DNA from: Natrialbaceae archaeon Tc-Br11_E2g14
GTDB lineage: Archaea > Halobacteriota > Halobacteria > Halobacteriales > Natrialbaceae
Direction: 5' to 3'
DNA: 35,861 bases
Assembly: GCA_001564275.1 (NCBI GenBank)
Contig: LKND01000026.1
Location: 1 to 35,861 of the forward strand
Made by a program: the position numbers and the translations under genes
In this document: piece by piece, positions 8,346 to 16,076 of the stretch
Numbering within the stretch: position 1 is the stretch's first letter
Layout of the letters: each line of letters starts with the position of its first letter
The notes under the pieces: model-generated
Seen by the model: the letters and a program-made list of their open reading frames with translations, nothing else
Told to the model about the DNA's origin: nothing
Database searches by the model: none

Positions 8346-9316
8346 CAGTCCTCACCTCCCTCGGCTTCGTCTTCCTCGTCGGCTTCCATCTCGGCGACGA
8401 GGTCCTCGGCTTCCGCCTCGATCTCCTCGTCGAGTTCGTCGAGTTCCTCCTCGACGCTGTCGCCGTCGACGGCGGCCTCGGATGGACCGGCGTCGGTCGA
8501 CTCCTCGTCGACGACCTCCGCTTCGATGACCTCCTCGACGACCTCTTCGTCGATCTCGGGTTCGTCATCGACGGTTTCGGCGTCGGGGTCGGCAACCTCG
8601 AGGTCCTCGGCGTCAGCGTCGGCATCGAGGTCTTCGTCCTCGGGTTCACCCTCGAGGAGTTCCTCGACGCCCTCGGCCTCGTTGGCCTCGACGGCATCGG
8701 GAACGACCTCGGCGGGATCCATGTCGTCGTGGATGCGGAAGTCGTCCGGGAGCTCGGCGCCTGGCGGAATTATCTTGACGTTCACGCCGATCGTCCCGAG
8801 TTTCATGACCGCGACGCCCTGACCGTGATCGACGACCTCCTCTGCGGGCTCGCCGTTGTGCTTGATGTAACCACGGTTGAACTTCTCGACGCGCGATCGT
8901 GCGCCGGTGACTTTCCCGGCGAGGACGATTTCGGCACCGAGTGCGCCGGCGTCCATGATCCGGTCGATCGTGGTGTGACCGGCTTTCCGGAAGTACCAGC
9001 CACGCTCTAAGGCGTTGGCCAGTCGGTCCGCGACGATCCGGGCGTTGAGGTCGGGTTCGTCGACCTCCTGGACGTCGATCTGGGGATCCTCGAGGTTGAA
9101 CTTCTCCTCGAGGGCCGTCGTGACCTTCCGGATGTTCTCGCCGCCCTTGCCGATGACCATCCCCGGCTTCTCCGCCTTGAGGACGATCTGCGTGCCCATC
9201 GGCGTCTTGGCGACGTCCATGCCACCGTACCCCGCGCGGCCGAGTTCTTCAGCAAAGAACTCGTCGATCTGGGACCGCTGCAGGCCGTTCTGGATGAATT
9301 CGTGTTCGTCTGCCAT
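8345..9316 (-). CDS. rps3: 30S ribosomal protein S3 (uS3) with long acidic tail
   Basis: Small-subunit protein of 323 aa at the mRNA entry site. The N-terminal KH domain is clear, with the GxxG motif in [19 protein letters not shown] (about residues 53-71). The S3 C-terminal domain follows ([20 protein letters not shown]-type segment, [40 protein letters not shown]). From about residue 205 there is a ~120-residue tail made almost entirely of Asp, Glu, Ala and Val, which roughly doubles the bacterial tail length. Such tails are known in haloarchaeal S3. Overlap with L22 is one base. Confidence 0.97.
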   Translation of the reverse strand: MADEHEFIQNGLQRSQIDEFFAEELGRAGYGGMDVAKTPMGTQIVLKAEKPGMVIGKGGENIRKVTTALEEKFNLEDPQIDVQEVDEPDLNARIVADRLANALERGWYFRKAGHTTIDRIMDAGALGAEIVLAGKVTGARSRVEKFNRGYIKHNGEPAEEVVDHGQGVAVMKLGTIGVNVKIIPPGAELPDDFRIHDDMDPAEVVPDAVEANEAEGVEELLEGEPEDEDLDADADAEDLEVADPDAETVDDEPEIDEEVVEEVIEAEVVDEESTDAGPSEAAVDGDSVEEELDELDEEIEAEAEDLVAEMEADEEDEAEGGED

Positions 9317-9804
9317 TAGTTCTCACCCTCCGTGTCCGTGACGCCGTCCTCGGTCTGTGCGACGACGATTTCGACGTCGACTTCAGGGGTGTTCCAGGCG
9401 GAGGCTCGACCCATTGCTCGCGGCTTTCGGCCGGGGGATTCCCCGACCTTGTGTGCCGCACAGTGGGCGATTTCCATCGAGCCACCGTCGAAGCCCTGAT
9501 GATCGGCGTTCGCTGCGACGTTCTCGAGCAACTCGAGGAACGCCTCGCTGGCCTTCTCGGGGTAACGACCGGCGTCCCAGCCGTCGATGTCCGAGCGGTG
9601 GCCGACGCCGGAGTTGTGCGATCGGAACGGCACCGAGCGCTCCCCGGCGATGACGGCCTCGAGGTACTCGACGGCCTCGTCGACGGTTCGGCCCTTGATC
9701 TCGCGGGCGACCTCCTTGCTGTGCTTGTGGCTCATGTGACGCTCTCGGAGCATCGCCTTCGCGGTCGTCTCCGGATCGGCGTCGACTGAGTAGTTGATTC
9801 CCAT
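9316..9804 (-). CDS. rpl22: 50S ribosomal protein L22 (uL22)
   Basis: Tunnel-lining large-subunit protein of 162 aa. MGINYSVDADPETTAKAMLR is the archaeal/eukaryotic (L17) N-terminus. The sequence continues HKHSKEVAREIKGRTVDEA, FRSHNSGVGHRSDIDGWDAG and KPRAMGRASAWNTPEVDVEI, the last being the beta-hairpin that reaches into the exit tunnel. The gene follows S19 after a seven-base gap. Confidence 0.97.
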   Translation of the reverse strand: MGINYSVDADPETTAKAMLRERHMSHKHSKEVAREIKGRTVDEAVEYLEAVIAGERSVPFRSHNSGVGHRSDIDGWDAGRYPEKASEAFLELLENVAANADHQGFDGGSMEIAHCAAHKVGESPGRKPRAMGRASAWNTPEVDVEIVVAQTEDGVTDTEGEN

Positions 9805-9811
9805 GCGATGA

Positions 9812-10237
9812 TCACTTCAGTGGGACGAACTTCGACGATCGAGTCGCACCGATGCCGGCCTGTCCGTGTGTTACGGAGTTTCGTGTGAGCTGGAACTCAC
9901 CGAGATAGTGGCCAATCATTTCGGGTTCGACGCGGACGCGCTCGAAGCTCTGTCCGGTGTAGACGGCAAAGGTCAGGCCCACGAACTCCGGGAGCACCGG
10001 CATGTTGCGCAGGTGCGTCCGGATCGGGCTGTTTGCCGTCTCCTGTTCGTCTTTTTCGCGAGCTTTCTCGAGCAACTTCTCCTGCTCGATCGAGAGCCCG
10101 CGCTCGATACTCCGTCGCTGCCGTGCCGGAAGCACGCCAGCGACCTCCTCGAGCTCCATTGCCTGGAGCTCCTCGAGCGTGTGACCGCGGTAGGTGAACT
10201 CCTCACCCTCACGGCCGGTGCGGTATTCCGAACTCAT
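9812..10237 (-). CDS. rps19: 30S ribosomal protein S19 (uS19)
   Basis: Small-subunit head protein of 141 aa. The N-terminal ~75 residues are the archaeal/eukaryotic (S15) extension ([33 protein letters not shown]). The core is [39 protein letters not shown] and [18 protein letters not shown]. The start overlaps the L2 stop by four bases, and a GAGGTGG Shine-Dalgarno-like sequence lies upstream in the end of L2. Confidence 0.97.
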   Translation of the reverse strand: MSSEYRTGREGEEFTYRGHTLEELQAMELEEVAGVLPARQRRSIERGLSIEQEKLLEKAREKDEQETANSPIRTHLRNMPVLPEFVGLTFAVYTGQSFERVRVEPEMIGHYLGEFQLTRNSVTHGQAGIGATRSSKFVPLK

Positions 10238-10956
10238 TTGTTTCCACCTCGACCGGTGCGTCGGGAGGCGATGTCACCCACCTTCCGTCCCGGCGGTGCG
10301 TCCTTGGAGACGGATTTTGGGCGACCGGGGTGTTGGCGACCGCCACCACCGAACGGGTGGTCGACGGCATTCATGGCCACTCCGCGCACGCGAGGCCATT
10401 TGATTCCTCGGGCGCGCATCTTGTGGTGTTTCTTGCCTGCCTTGACGAACGGCTTCTCGGTGCGGCCGCCACCGGCGACGACGCCGATGGTGGCACGACA
10501 CTGCGGATCGAGCCGCTTGACTTCGCCACTTGGCAGCTGGACGACCGCAGCCTTGCGGTCGTGGGTGATCAGATCAGCGTTGACGCCGGAGGCGCGAGCG
10601 AACTTGCCGCCGTCGCCCGGCTTGGCCTCGACGTTACAGACCGGGACCCCCTCGGGGATCTCCGCGAGTGGGAGCGTGTTGCCCGGCTTGATCTCGGCGC
10701 TGACGCCGACCTGAATCTCTTCGCCGACGGCGATGCCTTCGGGAACGAGGATGAGGCGCTGGTCGCCGTCCTCGAACTCGACGGCCGCGATGGGTGCCGA
10801 ACGGGCGGGGTCGTGCTCGATGTCGACGACCTGGCCCGAAATGACGTCGCTGCCCTCGGTCTTTCGGTGATCGAGTTTCGCCTTATACCGGTGTGATGGT
10901 GCGCGGAACGTCGGCGTCCCGCGACCACGTCGCTGGCCGAAGATGCGTCGCCCCAT
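10234..10956 (-). CDS. rpl2: 50S ribosomal protein L2 (uL2)
   Basis: Large-subunit protein of 240 aa required for subunit association and peptidyl transferase activity. It begins [20 protein letters not shown]. The SH3-like part contains [17 protein letters not shown] and [20 protein letters not shown]. The peptidyl-transferase-proximal loop carries the conserved histidine in [20 protein letters not shown]. The stop abuts L23 without a gap in the transcription direction, and L2 and S19 overlap by four bases. Confidence 0.98.
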   Translation of the reverse strand: MGRRIFGQRRGRGTPTFRAPSHRYKAKLDHRKTEGSDVISGQVVDIEHDPARSAPIAAVEFEDGDQRLILVPEGIAVGEEIQVGVSAEIKPGNTLPLAEIPEGVPVCNVEAKPGDGGKFARASGVNADLITHDRKAAVVQLPSGEVKRLDPQCRATIGVVAGGGRTEKPFVKAGKKHHKMRARGIKWPRVRGVAMNAVDHPFGGGGRQHPGRPKSVSKDAPPGRKVGDIASRRTGRGGNK

Positions 10957-11211
10957 CTAGAACACCCCGATTCTGGAGGCGACCTCCTGGGCATCGTCGT
11001 CCTCGCCCAGGGTCACCGTTGCTTTCTTTTTTCCGTTCATCGTGATCTGCGTGTTGACGCTGGCCACGTCGACATCGAAGCGGGCTTCGACCTCGTCCCG
11101 AATGTCGGGTTTGGCAGCGTCGACGTTCACGAGGAACTGGAGCTTGTTCTCGAAGTCCATGTCGTTCATGGCCTTCTCCGTCACCAGTGGGTGTTCGATA
11201 ATTGAACTCAT
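10957..11211 (-). CDS. rpl23: 50S ribosomal protein L23 (uL23)
   Basis: Tunnel-exit protein of 84 aa that also docks the signal recognition particle. It reads MSSIIEHPLVTEKAMNDMDF, then LQFLVNVDAAKPDIRDEVEA and RFDVDVASVNTQITMNGKKK. The bacterial extended loop is absent, as in archaea generally. Its ATG overlaps the L4 stop by four bases. Confidence 0.97.
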   Translation of the reverse strand: MSSIIEHPLVTEKAMNDMDFENKLQFLVNVDAAKPDIRDEVEARFDVDVASVNTQITMNGKKKATVTLGEDDDAQEVASRIGVF

Positions 11212-11960
11212 CGGTCTGCCACCTCCTCGAGTGCGCTCTCGGTCCAGACGGTCAGTCGACCGGGCTGGGTACCGGGCGCGAGGTCCTCGGCGTTAACCTC
11301 GTTGGCGGTCGCCACGTCCGCACCCGCGAGGTTGCGGGCGGCACGTGAGGGGCCGGTCTCGCTCGAGGTCACGAAGAGAATCGACTTCGGCGTCTTGTGT
11401 TTCCGGCCGCGCAGTTTGCCCTGCCCGGCGCGGATGCTTCGCCCCTCGTCGGCGCGTTCGACGTCCGCGTGGACACCGGCGGCCTCGAGGAACTCGACGA
11501 CCTCCTTCGTCTTCGAGAGATCCTCGAACTCGTCGCTGACGACCAGCGGGAGTTCGGTGTCCTCGTCGAAGGCGTGACCGCGTTCGGCCACGAGGTCGGC
11601 GTCTGCCGTGGCCGCGATCGCGCTACGGACCGCGAGTTGGCGCTCTTTCTTGTTGATCGATTCGCCCTGTTCCTTCTCGGCCTTCGGCGGGTGGGCCTTG
11701 CGGCCCTTGACCGTCTGGGGGACGCGGCGACCGCGTCCGTTCTGACGGGGGACGTGGGCCATCCCGCGACCGCTACCGAACGATTCGGCGGGGGTTCGCA
11801 TCCCGGCGAATTCGTCGGCACCGTAGGCCTGTTTCCGGTTTGCCTGTGCGACGCGTACCGCGCGGGCGATGAGATCCGGTCGGTGATTCGCCTCGAACAC
11901 CGACGGGAGCTCGATCTCCCCCGCATCCTCGCCGTCCAGGTCTCGTACTGTTGTGTTCAT
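11208..11960 (-). CDS. rpl4: 50S ribosomal protein L4 (uL4)
   Basis: Large-subunit protein of 250 aa that lines the exit tunnel. The N-terminal MNTTVRDLDGEDAGEIELPS is followed by NRKQAYGADEFAGMRTPAES and the long tunnel loop FGSGRGMAHVPRQNGRGRR, AHPPKAEKEQGESINKKERQ. The C-terminal part includes ILFVTSSETGPSRAARNLAG and NAEDLAPGTQPGRLTVWTES, matching the archaeal/eukaryotic L4 subtype. It follows L3 after 17 bases. Confidence 0.97.
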   Translation of the reverse strand: MNTTVRDLDGEDAGEIELPSVFEANHRPDLIARAVRVAQANRKQAYGADEFAGMRTPAESFGSGRGMAHVPRQNGRGRRVPQTVKGRKAHPPKAEKEQGESINKKERQLAVRSAIAATADADLVAERGHAFDEDTELPLVVSDEFEDLSKTKEVVEFLEAAGVHADVERADEGRSIRAGQGKLRGRKHKTPKSILFVTSSETGPSRAARNLAGADVATANEVNAEDLAPGTQPGRLTVWTESALEEVADR

Positions 11961-11977
11961 GTGTTACGGTTTCCAAG

Positions 11978-12997
11978 TTAGCCCTGGTTGGAGGCGGTGG
12001 AGACGTAGCGCACCTCGGGGTCGAGACGCGGCTGGTCTCCGGGTCGAATCGCCGGGCGGAAGCGCAAGAGGCGCTTGTTCGGCCCGGGCAGCGAGCCTTT
12101 TATCAACGCGTGTGGGCCGTCGACTTCGCCATAGTTGACGAAGCCGCCGTCCACCGACGCGTCGTCGCCGTCGCCGATGTCGACGAGGCGCTTGTTCAGT
12201 TCAGTCCGCTGGTGGTAGCCGGTCTGGCCCTGTTGTGGGACCGTCGACCGAACCCGCGAGGGGTTCCACGGACCGAGGTTCCCGATGCGACGGCGCCATC
12301 CCTGCCGGGCGTGTTTGCCCTTGCGTTTCTGGACGCCCCATCGCTTGACGGGACCTTGGGTTCCTTTCCCCTTCGTGATGCCGCTTGCGTCGACGTACTC
12401 GCCGGGTCGGAACACGTCGTTCATGACGTGTTCGCCACCCTCCTCGAGCAGTTCGAGGGCGAAGTCGACGCGCTCTTCGACCGAGCCGCCGCCGACACGG
12501 GTCTCCATCACGTCGGGTTTCTTTTTCGGGACCGAGGCGACACCGCCCGGGACGGTGTGCGTGATGACGCGCACGTCATCGACGCGGCCCTCCTCGAGGA
12601 GGCTTCGGAGCTCCTCGGTGGCGGCGTCGGCGTCGTACTCGTCGCCGGGCGTGTCGAGGACGCGCTCGAGTTCGTCGACGAACTCGGTCGTCCAGACCTC
12701 GGTGATCGGTTTCTGTCCATACGGTGTGTTCTCGTACGCACGCAGGGCAACGGCGCGCATCGGCGGCGTCTCCACGATGGTGACGGGAACGGTCGCTTCC
12801 ATTCCCTCGGTCGGCGAGTTAGCGGTGTCGTCGACCATCACGACGTGGGTCATGCCGGCCTTGTAGCCCGCGAAACCCTGGAGCGAAGGCTGTCCGTCGT
12901 CTTCGGGCCACGAGTTGAAGCGTGGGACCTCGCTGGTCGCCCGCTTTCGTGGGCCGAAGCCGAGTGAGCCTTTGCGTGGTGCATTTGGTTGTGGCAT
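11978..12997 (-). CDS. rpl3: 50S ribosomal protein L3 (uL3)
   Basis: Large-subunit assembly-initiator protein of 339 aa near the peptidyl transferase centre. The N-terminus MPQPNAPRKGSLGFGPRKRA is the archaeal/eukaryotic form. Conserved blocks are GYKAGMTHVVMVDD, PVTIVETPPMRAVALRAYE, GITKGKGTQGPVKRWGVQKR and HARQGWRRRIGNLGPWNPSR. The frame is open to 13330, but the upstream peptide lies inside the methyltransferase gene and is not L3-like, so the ATG at 12997 is used. The upstream gene ends five bases before it. Confidence 0.97.
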   Translation of the reverse strand: MPQPNAPRKGSLGFGPRKRATSEVPRFNSWPEDDGQPSLQGFAGYKAGMTHVVMVDDTANSPTEGMEATVPVTIVETPPMRAVALRAYENTPYGQKPITEVWTTEFVDELERVLDTPGDEYDADAATEELRSLLEEGRVDDVRVITHTVPGGVASVPKKKPDVMETRVGGGSVEERVDFALELLEEGGEHVMNDVFRPGEYVDASGITKGKGTQGPVKRWGVQKRKGKHARQGWRRRIGNLGPWNPSRVRSTVPQQGQTGYHQRTELNKRLVDIGDGDDASVDGGFVNYGEVDGPHALIKGSLPGPNKRLLRFRPAIRPGDQPRLDPEVRYVSTASNQG

Positions 12998-13001
12998 TGT
13001 A

Positions 13002-13874
13002 TCACGCTTGCAGTGAGAGGGAGGCCATCGTGGCGAACAGAGCCTCTTCCGTTCGCACGACGGCGCTTCCCTGGTCTGGAACCGTATTGAGCCAGAGGTC
13101 GAACCCCGTTTCCAGATCGCTGGGTTCGACGTTTGCGTCGCCCTCGCCATCGACGGCGGCTTCGACAGCCGCCTCGTCGATGTCGAGGATGTCCGGCAAC
13201 CCTCGTTCGGGGGCACCGAAGGCGACGGTGAGCCCGTCCCGTTCGATGTCCCCGGCCAGCGTCTCGAGCCGTCCGATGGTGAGCGGTTCACCGAATCGGG
13301 AGGCGGCGATACGAACGCCGGCGTCCTCACGGCCGAGTGCTGCCGGGAGGTCCGTCCGCTCGACGGCGAACCCCGGCGGGGATTCGTCGACGAGTTTCGC
13401 CCGGACCGGTCGTCGCGAAGAGATCCTGACGGTCACGCGCTCTCCCTCGTCGACCTCCATTCCGGGAGGCGTGTTGAGGGAGATCGGGTGTTGCAGTCCG
13501 CAATTGACCCGGACGCGCCCTTCAGGTCCGACCTCGGTCACGATTCCTTGTTTTGACGACCCCGAACCGTTCGATTCGGAGCCGGTCTGTGACGGGGCAC
13601 GGAGCGGCGGTAAGACGCCCACGGCCTCCAGTTCGTCCCGCTTGCCCCAGGCCTCCTTTCGGAGGTAGGGGGGCGTTGCGGCGTACCGCAGTACGGTGTC
13701 GACGAACCCGTCGCCAAATCGACCGGTTTCGCCTGCCCGATCGGGGTAGACGATGAGGCGGTCGACCCGGAAGATCGTCGCCGCGCGGGCGACGTAACCG
13801 AGTTTGCGAGTTGCCTCGCGTTTGTCCTCGGCCTCCCGGCAGAGTGACGACGGCACGAGTACGCTTGTGGTCAT
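13002..13874 (-). CDS. SPOUT-superfamily RNA methyltransferase (COG2106 type)
   Basis: Protein of 290 aa, probably an S-adenosylmethionine-dependent RNA methyltransferase. The N-terminal half (MTTSVLVPSSLCREAEDKRE, YVARAATIFRVDRLIVYPDR) and C-terminal GLTVAFGAPERGLPDILDID look like the split SPOUT alpha/beta knot fold. About residues 105-170 (KQGIVTEVGPEGRVRVNCGL, GERVTVRISSRRPVRAKLVD) resemble the OB-like insert of this family. It is the first gene of the ribosomal operon, a position conserved in haloarchaea, which suggests an rRNA substrate; the actual target base is not known from sequence. The ATG at 13874 is preferred to one at 13925 because the latter would lie upstream of the predicted transcription start. 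Confidence 0.85.
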   Translation of the reverse strand: MTTSVLVPSSLCREAEDKREATRKLGYVARAATIFRVDRLIVYPDRAGETGRFGDGFVDTVLRYAATPPYLRKEAWGKRDELEAVGVLPPLRAPSQTGSESNGSGSSKQGIVTEVGPEGRVRVNCGLQHPISLNTPPGMEVDEGERVTVRISSRRPVRAKLVDESPPGFAVERTDLPAALGREDAGVRIAASRFGEPLTIGRLETLAGDIERDGLTVAFGAPERGLPDILDIDEAAVEAAVDGEGDANVEPSDLETGFDLWLNTVPDQGSAVVRTEEALFATMASLSLQA

Positions 13875-13928
13875 ACGGCCACTTTGACGCCTCGTCACTA
13901 GACTGTAGCGCTTTGTTACCGACAAGGT

Positions 13929-13936
13929 CTTAAAAG
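13929..13936 (-). promoter_or_regulatory. TATA-box promoter of the ribosomal superoperon
   Basis: On the minus strand the sequence reads CTTTTAAG, a good archaeal TATA element. The predicted transcription start, about 25 bases downstream, falls near 13905, leaving a leader of roughly 30 bases before the methyltransferase ATG at 13874. No other strong TATA element was noticed between the genes of the operon. Confidence 0.6.
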
Positions 13937-14140
13937 GATGCCGGATTGGATTCTCGACTGTGAGCGGTTCACAGGGCCCAGAACGTGGTAATCGGACACA
14001 CTCTCACTCGAAGCAGAAGAATATGAGTGTCACGGTGGTTTGGAGCAGGCTTGGGCGACTGATCGAGGCGTTCACTCGAGGTGGCGAATCGACGGACAGG
14101 GCGTGCGCTAGGCTGTCGAGGTTGTCCCGATTCGCAACCC

Positions 14141-14146
14141 TTATAC
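14141..14146 (+). promoter_or_regulatory. TATA-box promoter of tRNA-Gly
   Basis: TTATAC lies 33 bases before the first tRNA base, the usual spacing for an archaeal tRNA promoter with a short 5' leader. Confidence 0.6.
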
Positions 14147-14178
14147 CTCCCTCGGGGTGTACGTGTAATTGCAATCAG

Positions 14179-14249
14179 GCGCTGGTAGTGTAGTGGTATC
14201 ACGTGACCTTGCCATGGTCACAACCTGGGTTCAAATCCCAGCCAGCGCA
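14179..14249 (+). tRNA. tRNA-Gly (anticodon GCC)
   Basis: The 71-base gene folds into a full cloverleaf. The acceptor stem GCGCTGG pairs with CCAGCGC, followed by discriminator A. The D arm is GTGTAGTGGTATCAC, the anticodon stem-loop is GTGACC-TTGCCAT-GGTCAC with anticodon GCC, and the T arm is CTGGG-TTCAAAT-CCCAG. CCA is not encoded. No intron is seen. The last 22 bases recur twice downstream (see the repeat entries), marking this tRNA as a recombination site. Confidence 0.97.
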
Positions 14250-14434
14250 TTTCTCGAACCACAACCCCGCAAGCACCGCCCAGCGGTGCGAGCATCCGTG
14301 GTTCGAGAAATCGCCCTGGATTTGAATCAGACTGAGGTTCTGTGAGCAACGCGAACAGGTTCTCAGGCGTGGTTCAAATCCCAGCCAGCGCACTTCTCGA
14401 ACCACAACCCCGCAAGCACCGCCCAGCGGTGCGT
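14228..14434 (+). repeat. 143-bp-period direct repeat spanning the tRNA 3' end
   Basis: Bases 14228-14249 (tRNA 3' end) recur exactly at 14371-14392. The following ~40 bases (from CTTCTCGAACCAC or TTTCTCGAACCAC through AGCGGTGCG) also recur with the same 143-bp offset. Between the conserved blocks, the segments ending each unit diverge. The second unit lacks the tRNA 5' half and cannot encode a tRNA. Confidence 0.8.
14249..14311 (+). repeat. Nested hairpin directly after tRNA-Gly
   Basis: Bases 14249-14262 (ATTTCTCGAACCAC) and 14298-14311 (GTGGTTCGAGAAAT) are a perfect 14-bp inverted repeat. Inside it, GCACCGC (14273-14279) pairs with GCGGTGC (14283-14289) around a three-base loop. It could be a processing or termination structure for the tRNA transcript, or part of a mobile or recombination element. 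A decayed copy starts 143 bp downstream. Confidence 0.7.
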
Positions 14435-14521
14435 GCATTCAAACTTCGAGAGATCAGGGGGCGGGTTTTGAATCAGGGAGGTCACACGCAACGAGCGAAG
14501 CGAGCGAGCACGTCCGACCGT

Positions 14522-14539
14522 GGTTCAAATCCCAGCCAG
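14522..14539 (+). repeat. Third partial copy of the tRNA-Gly 3' end
   Basis: GGTTCAAATCCCAGCCAG repeats the T arm and the start of the 3' acceptor strand for 18 bases, then continues CAGCCAGCGCG, a slipped version of the original acceptor end. It lies 151 bp after the second copy. Just before it (14490-14510) is a GAGCGAAGCGAGCGAGC tract. Confidence 0.75.
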
Positions 14540-14560
14540 CAGCCAGCGCGAGTCTCCGAA

Positions 14561-14574
14561 TTCGAATATTCGAA
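14561..14574. promoter_or_regulatory. 14-bp perfect palindrome upstream of the alcohol dehydrogenase
   Basis: TTCGAATATTCGAA is a perfect palindrome in the otherwise empty stretch before the dehydrogenase gene, about 90 bp upstream of its TATA-like sequence. It may be a regulator site or part of the tRNA-end repeat debris. There is no direct evidence for either. Confidence 0.3.
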
Positions 14575-14660
14575 CTGGCACGCAATGGTCAACCCAGACC
14601 AACCAACAGGGCGTCAGTGAGTCACTCTGGGATACGGACCGAACCGACTCCCCGGGCGAC

Positions 14661-14668
14661 CATTATTG
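14661..14668 (+). promoter_or_regulatory. TATA-like promoter of the alcohol dehydrogenase
   Basis: CATTATTG lies about 28 bases before the ATG at 14693, so the predicted transcript would be leaderless or nearly so, as is common in haloarchaea. Confidence 0.45.
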
Positions 14669-14692
14669 CGGTGCCAGCCATACCTGCGGTCG

Positions 14693-15706
14693 ATGCACGT
14701 CGCAGCATTTACCGAATTAACTGGTCCAAACGGTGTTACGATTATCGAACAACCGGCCCCCGATCCAGGACCTGAAGAGGCAATCATCGACGTCGAAGCC
14801 TGCGCGATTAACCGGCACGACCTGTGGATCCTCGAGGGCGATTCCGTTATGATCGACTCCGATGATCTCCCGTTCGTTAGCGGCCTCGACGTGGCGGGAA
14901 CAGTCCAGGCAGTTGGACCGGGCGTGACCGCCGTCGAACCCGGTGATGCGGTCGTTCTCTGTCCCAACAAGACCTGTGGAACCTGCCGGTTCTGCCGTGA
15001 AGGACCCGAGAACCACTGTGCATCGTACTCGCTGTATCACGGTGGCCTCGCCGAGCAGGCACGTGTCAGGGCTGATCGTCTCGTGGTGCTTCCGCCGTCA
15101 GTCGAGACGACGACTGCAGCCGCACTGCCGACGGCATATATGACTGCGTACCACATGCTGGAACGAGCGAACGTGAGCCCCACTGATACGGTGTTCATTC
15201 CGGGTGTGACCGGTGGCGTGGGCGTTGCGTGTGTGCAACTTGCCAAGATACTCGGTCTCGAGACGATTGGGACCTCCTCGTCGGCAGCGAAACTGGACCG
15301 ACTCGAAGCACTGGGTCTCGATCACGCGATTCGAGGGACCGACCCTGCTACCCTCCGTCGTGCGGTGCAGGAAATCACCACTCCGGATGCCGTTTTGAAC
15401 CACCTTGGGGGAGCGTACACGGAACTCGGGGTGGATCTGCTCAGTCGGGGCGGACGGATGGTTATTTGCGGACGGACTGCAGGGAGTCGATCCGAAATCA
15501 GCGTTCCCGATCTCTTCTTGGGGCACAAACGAATTATCGGCAGTACAATGGGCACACAGACTGAACTGGAACGGCTGGTCAGCCTCGTGGAACGTGAGAC
15601 ATTGCACCCAGAGATCGAAGCGTTCTATTCGCTTGAGGAGACTGCCCTCGCGTTTACGACGATGCAGAATCGCGAGAATGTCGGGAAACTCGTCGTGACA
15701 CCCTAG
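14693..15706 (+). CDS. Medium-chain (MDR) alcohol dehydrogenase-like oxidoreductase, structural zinc only
   Basis: NAD(P)-dependent oxidoreductase of 337 aa. The N-terminal GroES-like domain is followed by a Rossmann fold with GVTGGVGVAC at residues 171-180. The four structural-zinc cysteines are present (C95, C98, C101, C109). The catalytic-zinc ligands of classical alcohol dehydrogenases are not: the cysteine position is Asn40, and the His-Glu pair reads Leu65-Asp66. This points to a quinone-oxidoreductase/crotonyl-CoA-reductase-like branch rather than a true zinc alcohol dehydrogenase; the substrate is unknown. The ATG at 14693 fits a leaderless transcript; an upstream TTG at 14666 is unlikely. 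It stands alone and ends in a hairpin overlapping its stop codon. Confidence 0.85.
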   Translation: MHVAAFTELTGPNGVTIIEQPAPDPGPEEAIIDVEACAINRHDLWILEGDSVMIDSDDLPFVSGLDVAGTVQAVGPGVTAVEPGDAVVLCPNKTCGTCRFCREGPENHCASYSLYHGGLAEQARVRADRLVVLPPSVETTTAAALPTAYMTAYHMLERANVSPTDTVFIPGVTGGVGVACVQLAKILGLETIGTSSSAAKLDRLEALGLDHAIRGTDPATLRRAVQEITTPDAVLNHLGGAYTELGVDLLSRGGRMVICGRTAGSRSEISVPDLFLGHKRIIGSTMGTQTELERLVSLVERETLHPEIEAFYSLEETALAFTTMQNRENVGKLVVTP

Positions 15707-15730
15707 AACGGTTTCGTCGAAAACCGTTCT
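15705..15730 (+). terminator. Perfect hairpin at the end of the alcohol dehydrogenase gene
   Basis: AGAACGGTTT (15705-15714) and AAACCGTTCT (15721-15730) form a perfect 10-bp stem with a six-base loop, starting within the TAG stop codon. No long T run follows, so a classical terminator is uncertain; an mRNA 3'-end stabiliser is an alternative. The following stretch (15731-16076) holds no convincing gene or clear promoter. Confidence 0.45.
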
Positions 15731-16076
15731 GGTAATCGATTCGATACTGACCGACTACGAACACTGGCCACTACTTCGACTCTTTCCGAGCCGTGAACTG
15801 AGCGGGATGCGTACCGACGGATGTCACTTGGCGTGCAGAGAGCTCTGCTTCCAGACCGACGTGAGGGAGGTGTGCTTCCAGCGGTGTACGGTGTTGCCAC
15901 CGACACGAACGTGCGGCCCTCTCGAGTGACCCCACCGTCCCGATTCGCTGATGTTCCACCAAATCCGCGCAATAGGTTATGCTCTCGGATGGCGTCTGTA
16001 TGCTTACACCCATGCTATCGAGAGTCATCAATACCACCGTTGCACAGACCGAACCCACTACCTTCGAGGTCCGACC

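Noticed and set aside
12998-13330. N-terminal extension of the L3 frame
   Set aside because: It lies inside the methyltransferase gene and does not resemble L3; the ATG at 12997 gives the conserved N-terminus.
14371-14540. Second and third tRNA-Gly genes
   Set aside because: Only the T arm and 3' acceptor strand are present; the D arm, anticodon arm and 5' acceptor strand are missing.
14250-14692. Integrated genetic element at tRNA-Gly
   Set aside because: Attachment-like repeats are present, but there is no integrase, replication or other element gene between or near them; at most a scar.
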